64,000 bases of DNA, taken from assembly GCF_001269905.1 (NCBI RefSeq), contig NZ_LHVK01000004.1, positions 124,001 through 188,000 on the forward strand, given 5' to 3'. Positions 1-7,540 of this stretch are shown here, in pieces (positions within the stretch are counted from its first letter, which is position 1; every line of letters begins with the position of its first letter). Both the position numbers and the translations under genes were made by a program. This stretch comes from Pseudomonas corrugata. GTDB taxonomy: Bacteria > Pseudomonadota > Gammaproteobacteria > Pseudomonadales > Pseudomonadaceae. The notes under the pieces were generated by a model, which saw only the letters and a list, made by a program, of their open reading frames with translations, searched no databases and was not told the DNA's origin.

Positions 1-1105
1 CGTCGATGCGACCGACGTCGCCCGTGGCGATCGCGACTTCATCCCGATACACCGCTTGTTCGACATCAACAGGCTGGTCCACATAACCGCAGGTCAACCG
101 TTGACTCGACCTGAGTAGAATTTCCCCGTCACTTTCCAGCGTCACGCTGCCTGGAACCAATGCCCGTCCCACCGAGCCGGGCCGGTTATGCTGGAGAGTG
201 TTGACTGCGATAGGGCCGTACTCCGTCATGCCATAGGCTTCGAGCAGCGGTAGCCCACCAGCGCGATACCCCTCCAGGATGGCCGACGGCAGTGCAGCCA
301 TGCCACTCCACATCTGCCGCATGCCAGTACCGAACAACTCGCGCAGCTTCTCGCCGCGTCCATCCGCCAGGCGCCACATCGAGTCATAGAAAAGCGGAGG
401 GGCCAGAAACAGGCTGGGGGACGTTTGCTTCAGGGCCTGCATGACGTTCTGCATGTCACTGAGAACGATGTCGATGCCGGTATCGATGCACCCGTAGATC
501 AACAACTTCTGCTGATAATTGGAGAGGGGCAGGAAGATCAGGAAATTGTCGTCCTGTCGTGCACCGATGGCTGAAAAAAACTGCCGGGCATTCAGCAGGA
601 CGGTCGCGTTATTGACACGAATCTTCTTCTGTTTGCCGCTCGTCCCGGACGAAAAAATAATGGGACCTGCAACCGGAGCGAATGCATTCGAACAGGCCGG
701 GTTGCGGAACAGCCTCAAGCCCTGGAGTGTTCCAATGGGTTCCCACGGACCGGTGTCCACCTCATCAAGGAACAAGGCGCTGACCAGCAGAAAGGCAATG
801 TTCTGCTGGCCGATGTCGACCAGGGCGCTCCCGGCGGTTTTCTCGGGAACCTGCAGGGCGATACAGCCGATATCCAACAAGGCGAGATCCAGTAGAAAAG
901 CCGCCTTGCCATTTTCGGCGATCACTGCGACCTGCATGCCCGCCTTCAGTCCAAACTCACCGAGCTGCCGCGAAACAAGCGAAACAGCCTGGTACAAGTC
1001 AGAGAACCGGACACGCTCCATTTCAGTACGCCCATGAAACACAACCGTATTTCGCCGGTTCTCTTTCAACTTTGAAATCAGTGTTTGCAGTCCTTCACTT
1101 CTCAC
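1..1105 (-). CDS. AMP-dependent adenylate-forming enzyme (acyl/aminoacyl ligase), 3' end outside window
   Basis: Adenylate-forming (ANL) enzyme that should activate a carboxylic or amino acid as its AMP ester. About 368 N-terminal residues are present. Visible motifs are the phosphate-binding loop IIFSSGTSGKQKK (near residue 160), the YGMTEYG motif, and the TGDVGR motif just before the window edge; the C-terminal subdomain lies outside. I chose the GTG at 1105 because AGGAG sits 8 nt upstream; an in-frame ATG at 1132 has no such site. It is divergent from the MFS-ACP-BtrH genes. Inference: it loads the stand-alone ACP of that operon. The substrate cannot be read from the sequence. Confidence 0.8.
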   Translation of the reverse strand, partial: MRSEGLQTLISKLKENRRNTVVFHGRTEMERVRFSDLYQAVSLVSRQLGEFGLKAGMQVAVIAENGKAAFLLDLALLDIGCIALQVPEKTAGSALVDIGQQNIAFLLVSALFLDEVDTGPWEPIGTLQGLRLFRNPACSNAFAPVAGPIIFSSGTSGKQKKIRVNNATVLLNARQFFSAIGARQDDNFLIFLPLSNYQQKLLIYGCIDTGIDIVLSDMQNVMQALKQTSPSLFLAPPLFYDSMWRLADGRGEKLRELFGTGMRQMWSGMAALPSAILEGYRAGGLPLLEAYGMTEYGPIAVNTLQHNRPGSVGRALVPGSVTLESDGEILLRSSQRLTCGYVDQPVDVEQAVYRDEVAIATGDVGRID

Positions 1106-1377
1106 GCTGCTCGCTCCTGCGTCCGATGGCATCGGTGGTCAGAGCCTACTACCGGCAACCGCCCTCGTGGCGTTGCGTTAGGTTTTTGCAGTGGCCTTTA
1201 GTTTTGCTAACGCAAGTTGCGGAGCATGTCGGGGCCTGGGTATTTTCAGGCGTCTTCGTAGCGCCTTGTCAGCCGATCATGAAGGCGAGGACGTGCGATT
1301 TTTTTCGAGGACATCGTTCGACGGTCCATGCTTTCGTCACTCACCGGTCATGCGATTGGCCCCACCGGAGTTCCATC
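1106..1377. promoter_or_regulatory. Divergent intergenic region of the ACP/BtrH cluster
   Basis: About 270 bp between two divergent start codons, so it must hold promoters for both directions. Open frames cross it on the plus strand (for example upstream of 1378), but they lack ribosome binding sites and overlap the divergent gene. I could not pick out a convincing operator. Confidence 0.4.
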
Positions 1378-2562
1378 ATGTCGTCGCGAAACTTGCTGTT
1401 CTACGGTGTCGTTGCGCTGTCCACGGCTTGTGACCAGGCCGTATTGACCGGTGTGATCTGGATGTCGCTGAAACTGTCCGGTTCGAGCGTGCCCCTGGGT
1501 GTCGTCCTGTGTCTCTCGGTGGCGGTACCGTTCGCGCTGGACCTGGTGAGTCGAGGGCGAGCGGCCAACATCGGCGCCGCCTGGCTGGTCACGTTGCGTG
1601 TCGCCGCCTTTGTCATTGCGGCGCTCTTTGCCTGGTTTGGGCTGGCCACGGCCCTCGGTGTATTCCTGCTGATCGCGCTGATGGTGGGTACGGTCGACTT
1701 CCTTACAGCCAGCTCCCTGGAAATCGAGAATACCCGCCGGGTCGTCGCCGGCTGGCTACCGGCGGACGATGCCGCGCGCTATATGCAAACCGCCATCCAG
1801 GTCGGTGGCTTCACGGGCTCGTTGGCAGGCGGAGCACTGTTGGGCCTGCTCGATGACTCGGTCTTTCTGATCGCCGTGGCACTGACGGGAGCGGCCCTCA
1901 GCCCGGTCTTGCTGGCTGGCAGGATGAAACGCAGCGTCGCGATCGAGACTCCAGGTCCTGCACCCACGCAGGCCAGGAAAACCTCTGACGATACCTTCGA
2001 AATGCCTTACGGCTGGATGGCCTGCCTTGGGCTGATAGCCCTGCATATCGGCGCATTCAACAGCATGATGCCCGTCGTCTATCAGCAAGTTAACCATTGG
2101 AGCCCCACCAGTTTCGGCATTGCTTCCGGCGTCGCGGGCATCGGGGCTTTCCTGGCCGCGCTGATGCCATTGGGCAAACATCGCCTGGTGATGTTCGCGA
2201 CCTGTCTGATCGTGGTCGACGCGCTGATGGTCCTGGCGCCCCACGTGCTGCTTTCGCTGGTCGGGGCGTTTCTGGTCGGATTCGTCACCAACCACCTGCG
2301 AATCGCCGTTCGCAGCCAATTGATGCGCTGCGCGAATAACGATGCCCAGGCGGCGTTGGTCGGCAGTCGCAGTACTTTCTGTGCGTATTCGATGCAGGCC
2401 ACCGGCCCTTTGTTATTGACCTTTGCAACCTCTGCATCGGTCTTCGGCCCGGGGTCCGGCCCTGGGCTGATGATCGGCACCGGCCTGGTTACCGCCATTG
2501 GATTGCTGGGGCTGGCTCAGTTGCGTCGAGCCTCGCAGCCCGTTCCGCTGGCGCGTTCATGA
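1378..2562 (+). CDS. MFS-type transporter of the ACP/BtrH cluster
   Basis: A 394-residue multi-spanning membrane protein with hydrophobic segments along its length and a central hydrophilic loop (about residues 180-205), as expected of two six-helix halves of a major facilitator. The start at ATG 1378 follows CCGGAG by 7 nt. A longer frame back to 1072 would overlap the divergent ligase and adds non-membrane sequence, so I rejected it. It is the first gene before the ACP and the BtrH-like gene, 20 nt upstream of the ACP. Inference: it exports the product of this small pathway, or possibly imports a precursor. Confidence 0.7.
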   Translation: MSSRNLLFYGVVALSTACDQAVLTGVIWMSLKLSGSSVPLGVVLCLSVAVPFALDLVSRGRAANIGAAWLVTLRVAAFVIAALFAWFGLATALGVFLLIALMVGTVDFLTASSLEIENTRRVVAGWLPADDAARYMQTAIQVGGFTGSLAGGALLGLLDDSVFLIAVALTGAALSPVLLAGRMKRSVAIETPGPAPTQARKTSDDTFEMPYGWMACLGLIALHIGAFNSMMPVVYQQVNHWSPTSFGIASGVAGIGAFLAALMPLGKHRLVMFATCLIVVDALMVLAPHVLLSLVGAFLVGFVTNHLRIAVRSQLMRCANNDAQAALVGSRSTFCAYSMQATGPLLLTFATSASVFGPGSGPGLMIGTGLVTAIGLLGLAQLRRASQPVPLARS

Positions 2563-2582
2563 TTGATTGACGGAGGCACCCG

Positions 2583-2852
2583 ATGAGTTCCACAGACCTT
2601 GAAACCGATCGAAACACCGTACTCGCGCAGATCTATCAATTGATGAAGGAAGTGGCGCCCCAGAGCGTCCAGGTCAACCCTGAGTTGTCTTTTCTCGAAG
2701 CAGGTGTTGACTCGATGAAGCTGATGCTCCTGGTGACGCGCCTGGAAGACGCCTTTCAAATCGAGTTCGAAACCGACCATCTGGCCCCCCAGTTCCTGGG
2801 CAGCCCGGCGTCCGTCGCCGGGCTTCTCCTGAACCACTACCTGACTGCCTAG
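2583..2852 (+). CDS. Free-standing acyl carrier protein
   Basis: An 89-residue acidic carrier protein. The phosphopantetheine attachment motif is GVDSMKLM with Ser44 as the modified residue, followed by helix III sequence typical of carrier proteins. It is not the fatty-acid AcpP: the motif is DSMK rather than DSLD, and there are no fab genes nearby. It lies between an exporter-like MFS gene and a BtrH-like acyltransferase, with an adenylate-forming enzyme divergent. Inference: it carries the acyl or aminoacyl unit made by that ligase and handed on by the acyltransferase. Confidence 0.88.
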   Translation: MSSTDLETDRNTVLAQIYQLMKEVAPQSVQVNPELSFLEAGVDSMKLMLLVTRLEDAFQIEFETDHLAPQFLGSPASVAGLLLNHYLTA

Positions 2853-2869
2853 GCCAAGGATTGCCCGTC

Positions 2870-3826
2870 ATGGAAGAACAACAGTTCCCCTACGATGTAC
2901 ATCTGTACGACCGGCGTTTCCTCAACTGCTTCCAGCGTCATGCCGTTGTGTTCATGAAGCGCCTGGGCATTGAAGTGGACTGGCTTTTTTATAACGCGCT
3001 GCCTGCGGTGGACGACCTCTTCCAGCAAATGGTGGTGGAGAACAAAGCCAAGTACGCGCTGCAAAGTCCCTATTTCGCCGCCGACGACCTGGCACTGCTG
3101 GGCATACGTTTTCATGAGCGCAAGGCCGAATGCCTGGATGACCTGCTGCCCGTCATCCATCAGCAGATCCAGGCTTATGGCTGCGCCTTCCTGTCGGGGG
3201 ATGTGTATTACTTTGCCCATTGCCCCGAATACCGCAGCTCACATGCTCAGCACGTTGTCGTGCTGCGCCAGGCCAATGCCGATGGCACCTGGGACATCGT
3301 CGATGACAACCCCGCCAGCGTGCTGTGCGAGTACCGATACCCCCAGGAGGTGCTTGATCAGTTCTTCCAGAATGAGGGCAGTCGGCGAATGTTTTGCCTG
3401 GAATGGACGCCGACTCAGCAACACGACGTCGACGCGTCATTCCGACAGCGCCATCAAGCATTCCTGGATAACTTCAAGGCACAACCCTGGTTCTATGGCC
3501 ACCTGGAACAGTTGCTCGACAATCCCCTGGCCTGCAATACGACCAAGTTCCGCGCGCTGCATGACGTGTTCACGCTCCTGGCCGGCTCCCGCCATTGCTT
3601 TGCCCGTTACTTGTCGATGACGGGTGTACCCGAGGCAACCATAGAACGAGTCGAACTGTTTGCCAAAGAAGCCGGCGTGCTCAAAGGCTTGATGGTCATG
3701 GCGCAAATTACCGGCAAGGTGCGTCGCCGCGATCTGATCGACCGTTGCGCCGCCCTGGAAGGACTGGAGGCCGACTACCTCGATGATCTTCGTTCGAAAC
3801 ATCGACCCAGGGTGGTTGAGGCCTGA
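2870..3826 (+). CDS. BtrH-like cysteine acyltransferase, ACP-linked
   Basis: A 318-residue protein that resembles the BtrH N-terminal domain, the papain-like acyltransferase fold that in butirosin synthesis moves an acyl group from an ACP onto an amine. Candidate catalytic residues have the right spacing: Cys20 in RRFLNCFQRH, His128 (or His125) in SSHAQHVVVL, and Asp142/Asp145 in WDIVDDNP. The region after about residue 180 is helical and has no motif I recognise. ATG 2870 is preferred over TTG 2861 because AAGGA lies 9 nt upstream. It is 17 nt after the ACP gene, so probably cotranscribed. It could instead be a peptidase-like or thioesterase relative. Confidence 0.65.
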   Translation: MEEQQFPYDVHLYDRRFLNCFQRHAVVFMKRLGIEVDWLFYNALPAVDDLFQQMVVENKAKYALQSPYFAADDLALLGIRFHERKAECLDDLLPVIHQQIQAYGCAFLSGDVYYFAHCPEYRSSHAQHVVVLRQANADGTWDIVDDNPASVLCEYRYPQEVLDQFFQNEGSRRMFCLEWTPTQQHDVDASFRQRHQAFLDNFKAQPWFYGHLEQLLDNPLACNTTKFRALHDVFTLLAGSRHCFARYLSMTGVPEATIERVELFAKEAGVLKGLMVMAQITGKVRRRDLIDRCAALEGLEADYLDDLRSKHRPRVVEA

Positions 3827-3912
3827 CGGGCCCACCTGCGGCGCGGGGGCGATGTCAGCCTGGGCGCAATGCCAGGCGAACAACGCTTGCCGATACTTGT
3901 TGCCCGGATCGT

Positions 3913-5325
3913 TCAACCCAACGTATTCAGGCACACCACTTTCGGCTGGGTCATTTCCTCATAGGCAAACCGCACCCCTTCCCGCCCCAGGCTGCCGTAC
4001 TTGGAGCCGCCGAACGGCATCGCATCAAAACGAAAATCGGAGGAGTCATTGATCATCACGCCTCCGGCTTCGATTCGGCGTGCGGCGCTCATGGCGGTGG
4101 CGAGGTCGCTGGTGAAGATGCCGGCGTGGAGGCTGTAGTCGGGCTCGTTGGCCAGGGCGATGGCTTCGTCGAAAGTGTCGAAGGGCTGCAACACCACCAC
4201 CGGGGCGAAGACTTCGTTGCGCCAGAGGCGGCTGGCGTGGTCGACATTTTCCAGGACGGTGGCGGCGTAGCAGGCGCCTTGGCGGCGGTGGCCGCAGAGT
4301 AAGGTGGCGCCGTCTTGCAGGGCTTCGTTCACTATTTGCTCGGCATTCTGCGCGGCTTGTGGGGTGATCATCGGGCCGATGTCGGTGTCGGCCAGCAAGG
4401 GATTGCCCACCACCAGCGCTTGGGCCTGGCTGACGAAACGTTCCCGGAAGGCTGCGTAGACCGGCGCCTGGATCAGCAGGCGTTGGGTGCCGATGCAGTT
4501 CTGGCCGGCGGCCCAGAAGGCGCCGGACAGGCAACTTTCGACGGCCGTGTCGAGGTCGCAATCGCCCATGACGATGACCGGTGCGTTGCCGCCCAGGTCC
4601 ATGGCGAGTTTCTTCAGGCCGGCGGTGCGGGCGATTTGTTCGCCGGTGACGAAGCCGCCGGTGAAGGAAATCATGCGCACCTCGCGGGCGGCGACCAGGG
4701 CCTTGCCGAGTTCGGCGCGGCCGGTGGCGACGGTGACCACGGATTCAGGCAAACCCGCCGAAACCAGATACGAGACCAATTTGAGGGCCGACAACGGCGT
4801 CAGCTCGGACGGCTTGAGAATCACCGCGTTGCCGCCGGCAATGGCCGGGCCGAGTTTGTGGGCCACCAGGTTCAGCGGGTCGTTGTAGGGGGTGATGGCA
4901 ACGATCAGGCCCAGAGGCTCGCGGGAGAACCAGCCCTGGCGCGATTCGGCGCCGTCATAGGCATCGAACGGCACCACTTCTCCGGCGTTGCGCCGGGCTT
5001 CTTCGGCGGACAACTTGAGGGTGTTGACGCAGCGTTTGACTTCCTTTTCGGCCTGCTTGAGGGTCTTGCCGGCCTCGTCGACGATCAGCCGGGCAAACGC
5101 CTGGGCGTCGCGCTGGATGTTCGATGCCGCCTGTTCGAGGATGCTGGCGCGGCGATGACGGGGTAGCGCGGCGCAGGCGTGCGCGCCGCTGCGGCCGGTC
5201 GCCAGCAACTGCGGAACCTGGGAGGCGCAGACATCCGCGACGCTGCCGACGAGGCTGCCATCAAAGGGGTTGAGGACGTCGATGTGCGCTTGCGTCACGG
5301 CCAGGGCCAGTCGAGATACGTTCAT
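3913..5325 (-). CDS. NAD(P)-dependent aldehyde dehydrogenase, probable aspartate-semialdehyde oxidation
   Basis: A 470-residue aldehyde dehydrogenase. It shows the nucleotide-binding stretch ITPYNDPLN...[10 protein letters not shown], the SFTGGFVTG motif, and the catalytic cysteine in GQNCIGTQ. The usual general-base glutamate of the ELGG motif is an aspartate here (AMDLGGNAP), a conservative but uncommon change. It starts 3 nt after homoserine dehydrogenase, behind CAGGAG, so the two are translationally linked. Inference from the neighbours: it oxidises L-aspartate semialdehyde (from homoserine) to aspartate. Succinate-semialdehyde-like or phosphonoacetaldehyde-type activity cannot be excluded from sequence. 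Confidence 0.8.
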   Translation of the reverse strand: MNVSRLALAVTQAHIDVLNPFDGSLVGSVADVCASQVPQLLATGRSGAHACAALPRHRRASILEQAASNIQRDAQAFARLIVDEAGKTLKQAEKEVKRCVNTLKLSAEEARRNAGEVVPFDAYDGAESRQGWFSREPLGLIVAITPYNDPLNLVAHKLGPAIAGGNAVILKPSELTPLSALKLVSYLVSAGLPESVVTVATGRAELGKALVAAREVRMISFTGGFVTGEQIARTAGLKKLAMDLGGNAPVIVMGDCDLDTAVESCLSGAFWAAGQNCIGTQRLLIQAPVYAAFRERFVSQAQALVVGNPLLADTDIGPMITPQAAQNAEQIVNEALQDGATLLCGHRRQGACYAATVLENVDHASRLWRNEVFAPVVVLQPFDTFDEAIALANEPDYSLHAGIFTSDLATAMSAARRIEAGGVMINDSSDFRFDAMPFGGSKYGSLGREGVRFAYEEMTQPKVVCLNTLG

Positions 5326-5328
5326 GGA

Positions 5329-6378
5329 TTACTCCTGGTCGCGCGCGGCAGACTGGTGGATAGCGATGATGTCCGAGAGCAGCGCAAACGCTGTTTCCGT
5401 GCGCCCGGCCCCAGGCCCGGACACCGTCACGGCGCCGAGCAGTTCGGAGGTGAACGACACGGCGTTGGTGGCGCCGCTCACGCCGGCGAGCGGATGATCG
5501 TGGCTCAACAGACGCGGTTCGACGCTGGCGCTGATCGAGCCGTTGGCGTGTCGGCTGGCGGCGCCGATGAGTTTCCAGCGGGCGCCGTCCTGGCGGGCTT
5601 TTTCGATGTCGCCGAGGTCAATGGAGGAAATCCCTTTGCAGCTGACATCGCTGACCTTCAGCTTGGCGTCGAGCAGTTCGTTCGCCAGGATCACCACTTT
5701 GAGGCGCACGTCGTGTCCTTCGACATCCGCGGTCGGATCGGCTTCGGCATAGCCCAGCGCTTGTGCCTTGCCAACCGCTTCGGCAAACCCCAGTCCGTTT
5801 TCCATGCAGGTGAGGACGAAGTTGGAGGTGCCGTTGAGAATGCCCTCGAAACCCGTCATCGCACTGCCGGCCAGCGACTGCTTGGCGACGCGAATGACCG
5901 GCGTGCCGCTCATCACCGAGCCTTCGTATTCAAAGGCGACGTTGTTGCGGCGGGCCAGTGCTTTCAGCTCGGCGCCATGCAGGGCAATCGGTCCCTTGTT
6001 GGTGGTGACGACGTGCTTGCCGCCTTCCAGTGCCCAGCGGCAGAACGAAGTAGCGGGCTCGCCGTCCACCGGGTTGGTGAAGGTGGCTTCGGCGATGATG
6101 TCCGCGCCGCTCTCCTTGATCACCGCTTCGTTGAGCGCTTCGGCGTTGCCTCCCGGCCATTGCGCGAAGGCGCCCTTGGTGGTGGGCAGCTTGGCCAGCA
6201 GCGCAGCGTCCAGGCCTTCACGACCCATGACCGAGCCAAGAAACAGGTCGGTCACGCCGACGATCTTCAGGGTGAAACCCAGTTCGGTTTTCCAGCGGTC
6301 GTTACGCTCGGCGATCAATTGCGCCAATGCCCGATTCACACCGCCGAAGCCGACCAGCGCCAGTTTGTATTCAGTCAT
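5329..6378 (-). CDS. Homoserine dehydrogenase, second-copy type without ACT domain
   Basis: A 349-residue homoserine dehydrogenase: N-terminal Rossmann motif GFGGVN, the TTNKGP lysine loop, NGTSNF, and the EADPTADVEGHD substrate/cation loop. It lacks the C-terminal ACT regulatory domain seen in the biosynthetic Pseudomonas enzyme of about 430 residues, which suggests no threonine feedback. The start at ATG 6378 is preferred; the frame runs on upstream to 6576 but through REP-flanking sequence. It shares an operon with the aldehyde dehydrogenase. Inference: it works in the catabolic direction, homoserine to aspartate semialdehyde. Confidence 0.82.
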   Translation of the reverse strand: MTEYKLALVGFGGVNRALAQLIAERNDRWKTELGFTLKIVGVTDLFLGSVMGREGLDAALLAKLPTTKGAFAQWPGGNAEALNEAVIKESGADIIAEATFTNPVDGEPATSFCRWALEGGKHVVTTNKGPIALHGAELKALARRNNVAFEYEGSVMSGTPVIRVAKQSLAGSAMTGFEGILNGTSNFVLTCMENGLGFAEAVGKAQALGYAEADPTADVEGHDVRLKVVILANELLDAKLKVSDVSCKGISSIDLGDIEKARQDGARWKLIGAASRHANGSISASVEPRLLSHDHPLAGVSGATNAVSFTSELLGAVTVSGPGAGRTETAFALLSDIIAIHQSAARDQE

Positions 6379-6555
6379 TTTTGTTGTGTCCCTTGATCCG
6401 GGTGATGAGGTTGTTGGATCTAGGTTAGGGGGGTGGGCCGGGCAGTGAAATATGCCAATTTGCTCTATTTCATGGGCGTTTTGACCAGGGGTTTGTCTGG
6501 GTCGATCAGGCGCGGAACGCGGAGCGTCCCTGGCGGCATTCCCACGCGGGAGCGT

Positions 6556-6885
6556 GGGAACGATCAACAGACACATAACCCTGTGGGAGCGAGCCTGCTC
6601 GCGATAGCGTCAGGTCAGTCAACATCGAAGTCGGCTGGTCTACCGCTATCGCGAGCAGGCTCGCTCCCACAGGGGTTGTGTGTCGGGCTTCAGATCACTG
6701 ACGACAGCACGAATGAGGTGACAGTGTTCTCCACCCCCGGCAACGCCGAGATGTTCTTCCAGACCCTGTGCACCCGCTCCGGGCTCGCCGCGCCGACCCG
6801 CAGCATCAGATCGAATTCGCCACTCATCACATCGCACTGAAGCACTTCCGGCATGGCTTGCAGCGCCTGCAACACTTCCGCGCCG
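6556..6885. repeat. Direct repeat, copy 1 (REP pair plus lrp 3' part)
   Basis: This block recurs at 6960-7289, exactly 404 bp away, with only scattered single-base differences. It carries an inverted REP pair (6581-6673) and the last two thirds of lrp. Beyond 6885 similarity to lrp continues after a 79-nt gap (see the lrp pseudogene). Confidence 0.9.
6581..6673. repeat. Inverted REP pair (BIME)
   Basis: Two copies of the Pseudomonas REP palindrome (GGGAGCGAGCCTGCTCGC core) in opposite orientation, with about 35 bp between them. It can fold as a large stem-loop in the RNA leading to the homoserine dehydrogenase gene. Confidence 0.9.
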
Positions 6886-6953
6886 TATAACCCTGGATCG
6901 CCCCGTCGCGTTCGAGGCGTTCGATGCGCTGGCGCACGGCATTGCGCGACAGG
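6690..6953 (-). pseudogene. Truncated, internally deleted duplicate of the Lrp gene
   Basis: The minus-strand sequence repeats residues 38-54 and 81-145 of the intact Lrp protein at 7094-7531. A 79-nt internal deletion removes the linker between the DNA-binding and effector domains and shifts the frame. The 5' end (first third of the helix-turn-helix domain) is missing and replaced by REP-flanking sequence, so no functional regulator can be made. Its stop codon position matches the intact copy. Confidence 0.88.
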
Positions 6954-6959
6954 GAGCGA

Positions 6960-7289
6960 GGGAACGATCAACAGACACATAACCCTGTGGGAGCGAGCCT
7001 GCTCGCGATAGCGTCAGGTCAGTCAACATCGAAGTCGGCTGGTCTACCGCTATCGCGAGCAGGCTCGCTCCCACAGGGGTTGTGTGTCGAGCTTCAGATC
7101 ACTGACGACAGCACGAATGAGGTGACGGTGTTCTCCACCCCCGGCAACGCCGAGATGTCCTTCCAGACCCTGTGCACCCGCTCCGGGCTTGCCGCGCCGA
7201 CCCGCAGCATCAGGTCGAATTCGCCACTCATGACGTCGCACTGAAGCACTTCCGGCATGGCTTGCAGGGCCTGTAGCACTTCCGCGCCG
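6960..7289. repeat. Direct repeat, copy 2 (REP pair plus lrp 3' part)
   Basis: Second copy of the 330-bp block that starts at 6556. Here the lrp part belongs to the intact gene. Confidence 0.9.
6985..7077. repeat. Inverted REP pair downstream of lrp
   Basis: The same arrangement as the pair at 6581-6673, within the duplicated block, directly after the lrp stop codon. Confidence 0.9.
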
Positions 7290-7531
7290 CGCATGCGGTC
7301 GTAGCGGTAGACGAAAATCACCGCATTGATGTTCGACGCAGCCGAAAGTCCCTCCCCCGTTCGCACCGTATACCCCTGGATCGCCCCGTCGCGCTCGAGC
7401 CGTTCGATGCGTTGGCGCACGGCATTGCGCGACAGGTTGACCTTCGCCGCCAGCTCGGCATGGGCGGCCCGGGCGTTGAGGCGCAGTTCGGCGATGATGC
7501 GCTCGTCGAGCGGGTCGAGAATTCGCTTCAC
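7094..7531 (-). CDS. Lrp/AsnC-family transcriptional regulator
   Basis: A 145-residue regulator. Residues 1-60 form the AsnC helix-turn-helix (LDPLDERIIAELRLNARA, then LSRNAVRQRIERL). The C-terminal part is the RAM/ACT-like effector domain with EFDLMLRV and the closing ENTVTSFVL strand. The gene starts 9 nt after the threonine-synthase-like gene and precedes homoserine dehydrogenase, so it is probably the local sensor, responding to an amino acid of this pathway. Its 3' part is duplicated just downstream. Confidence 0.9.
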   Translation of the reverse strand: MKRILDPLDERIIAELRLNARAAHAELAAKVNLSRNAVRQRIERLERDGAIQGYTVRTGEGLSAASNINAVIFVYRYDRMRGAEVLQALQAMPEVLQCDVMSGEFDLMLRVGAASPERVHRVWKDISALPGVENTVTSFVLSSVI

Positions 7532-7540
7532 GTGGCCTCC

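Noticed and set aside
519..1037. A 172-codon plus-strand frame near the left edge
   Set aside because: Opposite the partial adenylate-forming enzyme, whose motifs (SSGTSGKQKK, YGMTEYG) are clear on the minus strand.
1072..1377. N-terminal extension of the MFS gene
   Set aside because: It overlaps the divergent ligase start, has no ribosome binding site and lacks membrane-segment character; ATG 1378 has a good site.
5179..6396. A 405-codon plus-strand frame over homoserine dehydrogenase
   Set aside because: Antisense shadow of two well-defined minus-strand genes; no recognisable protein family.
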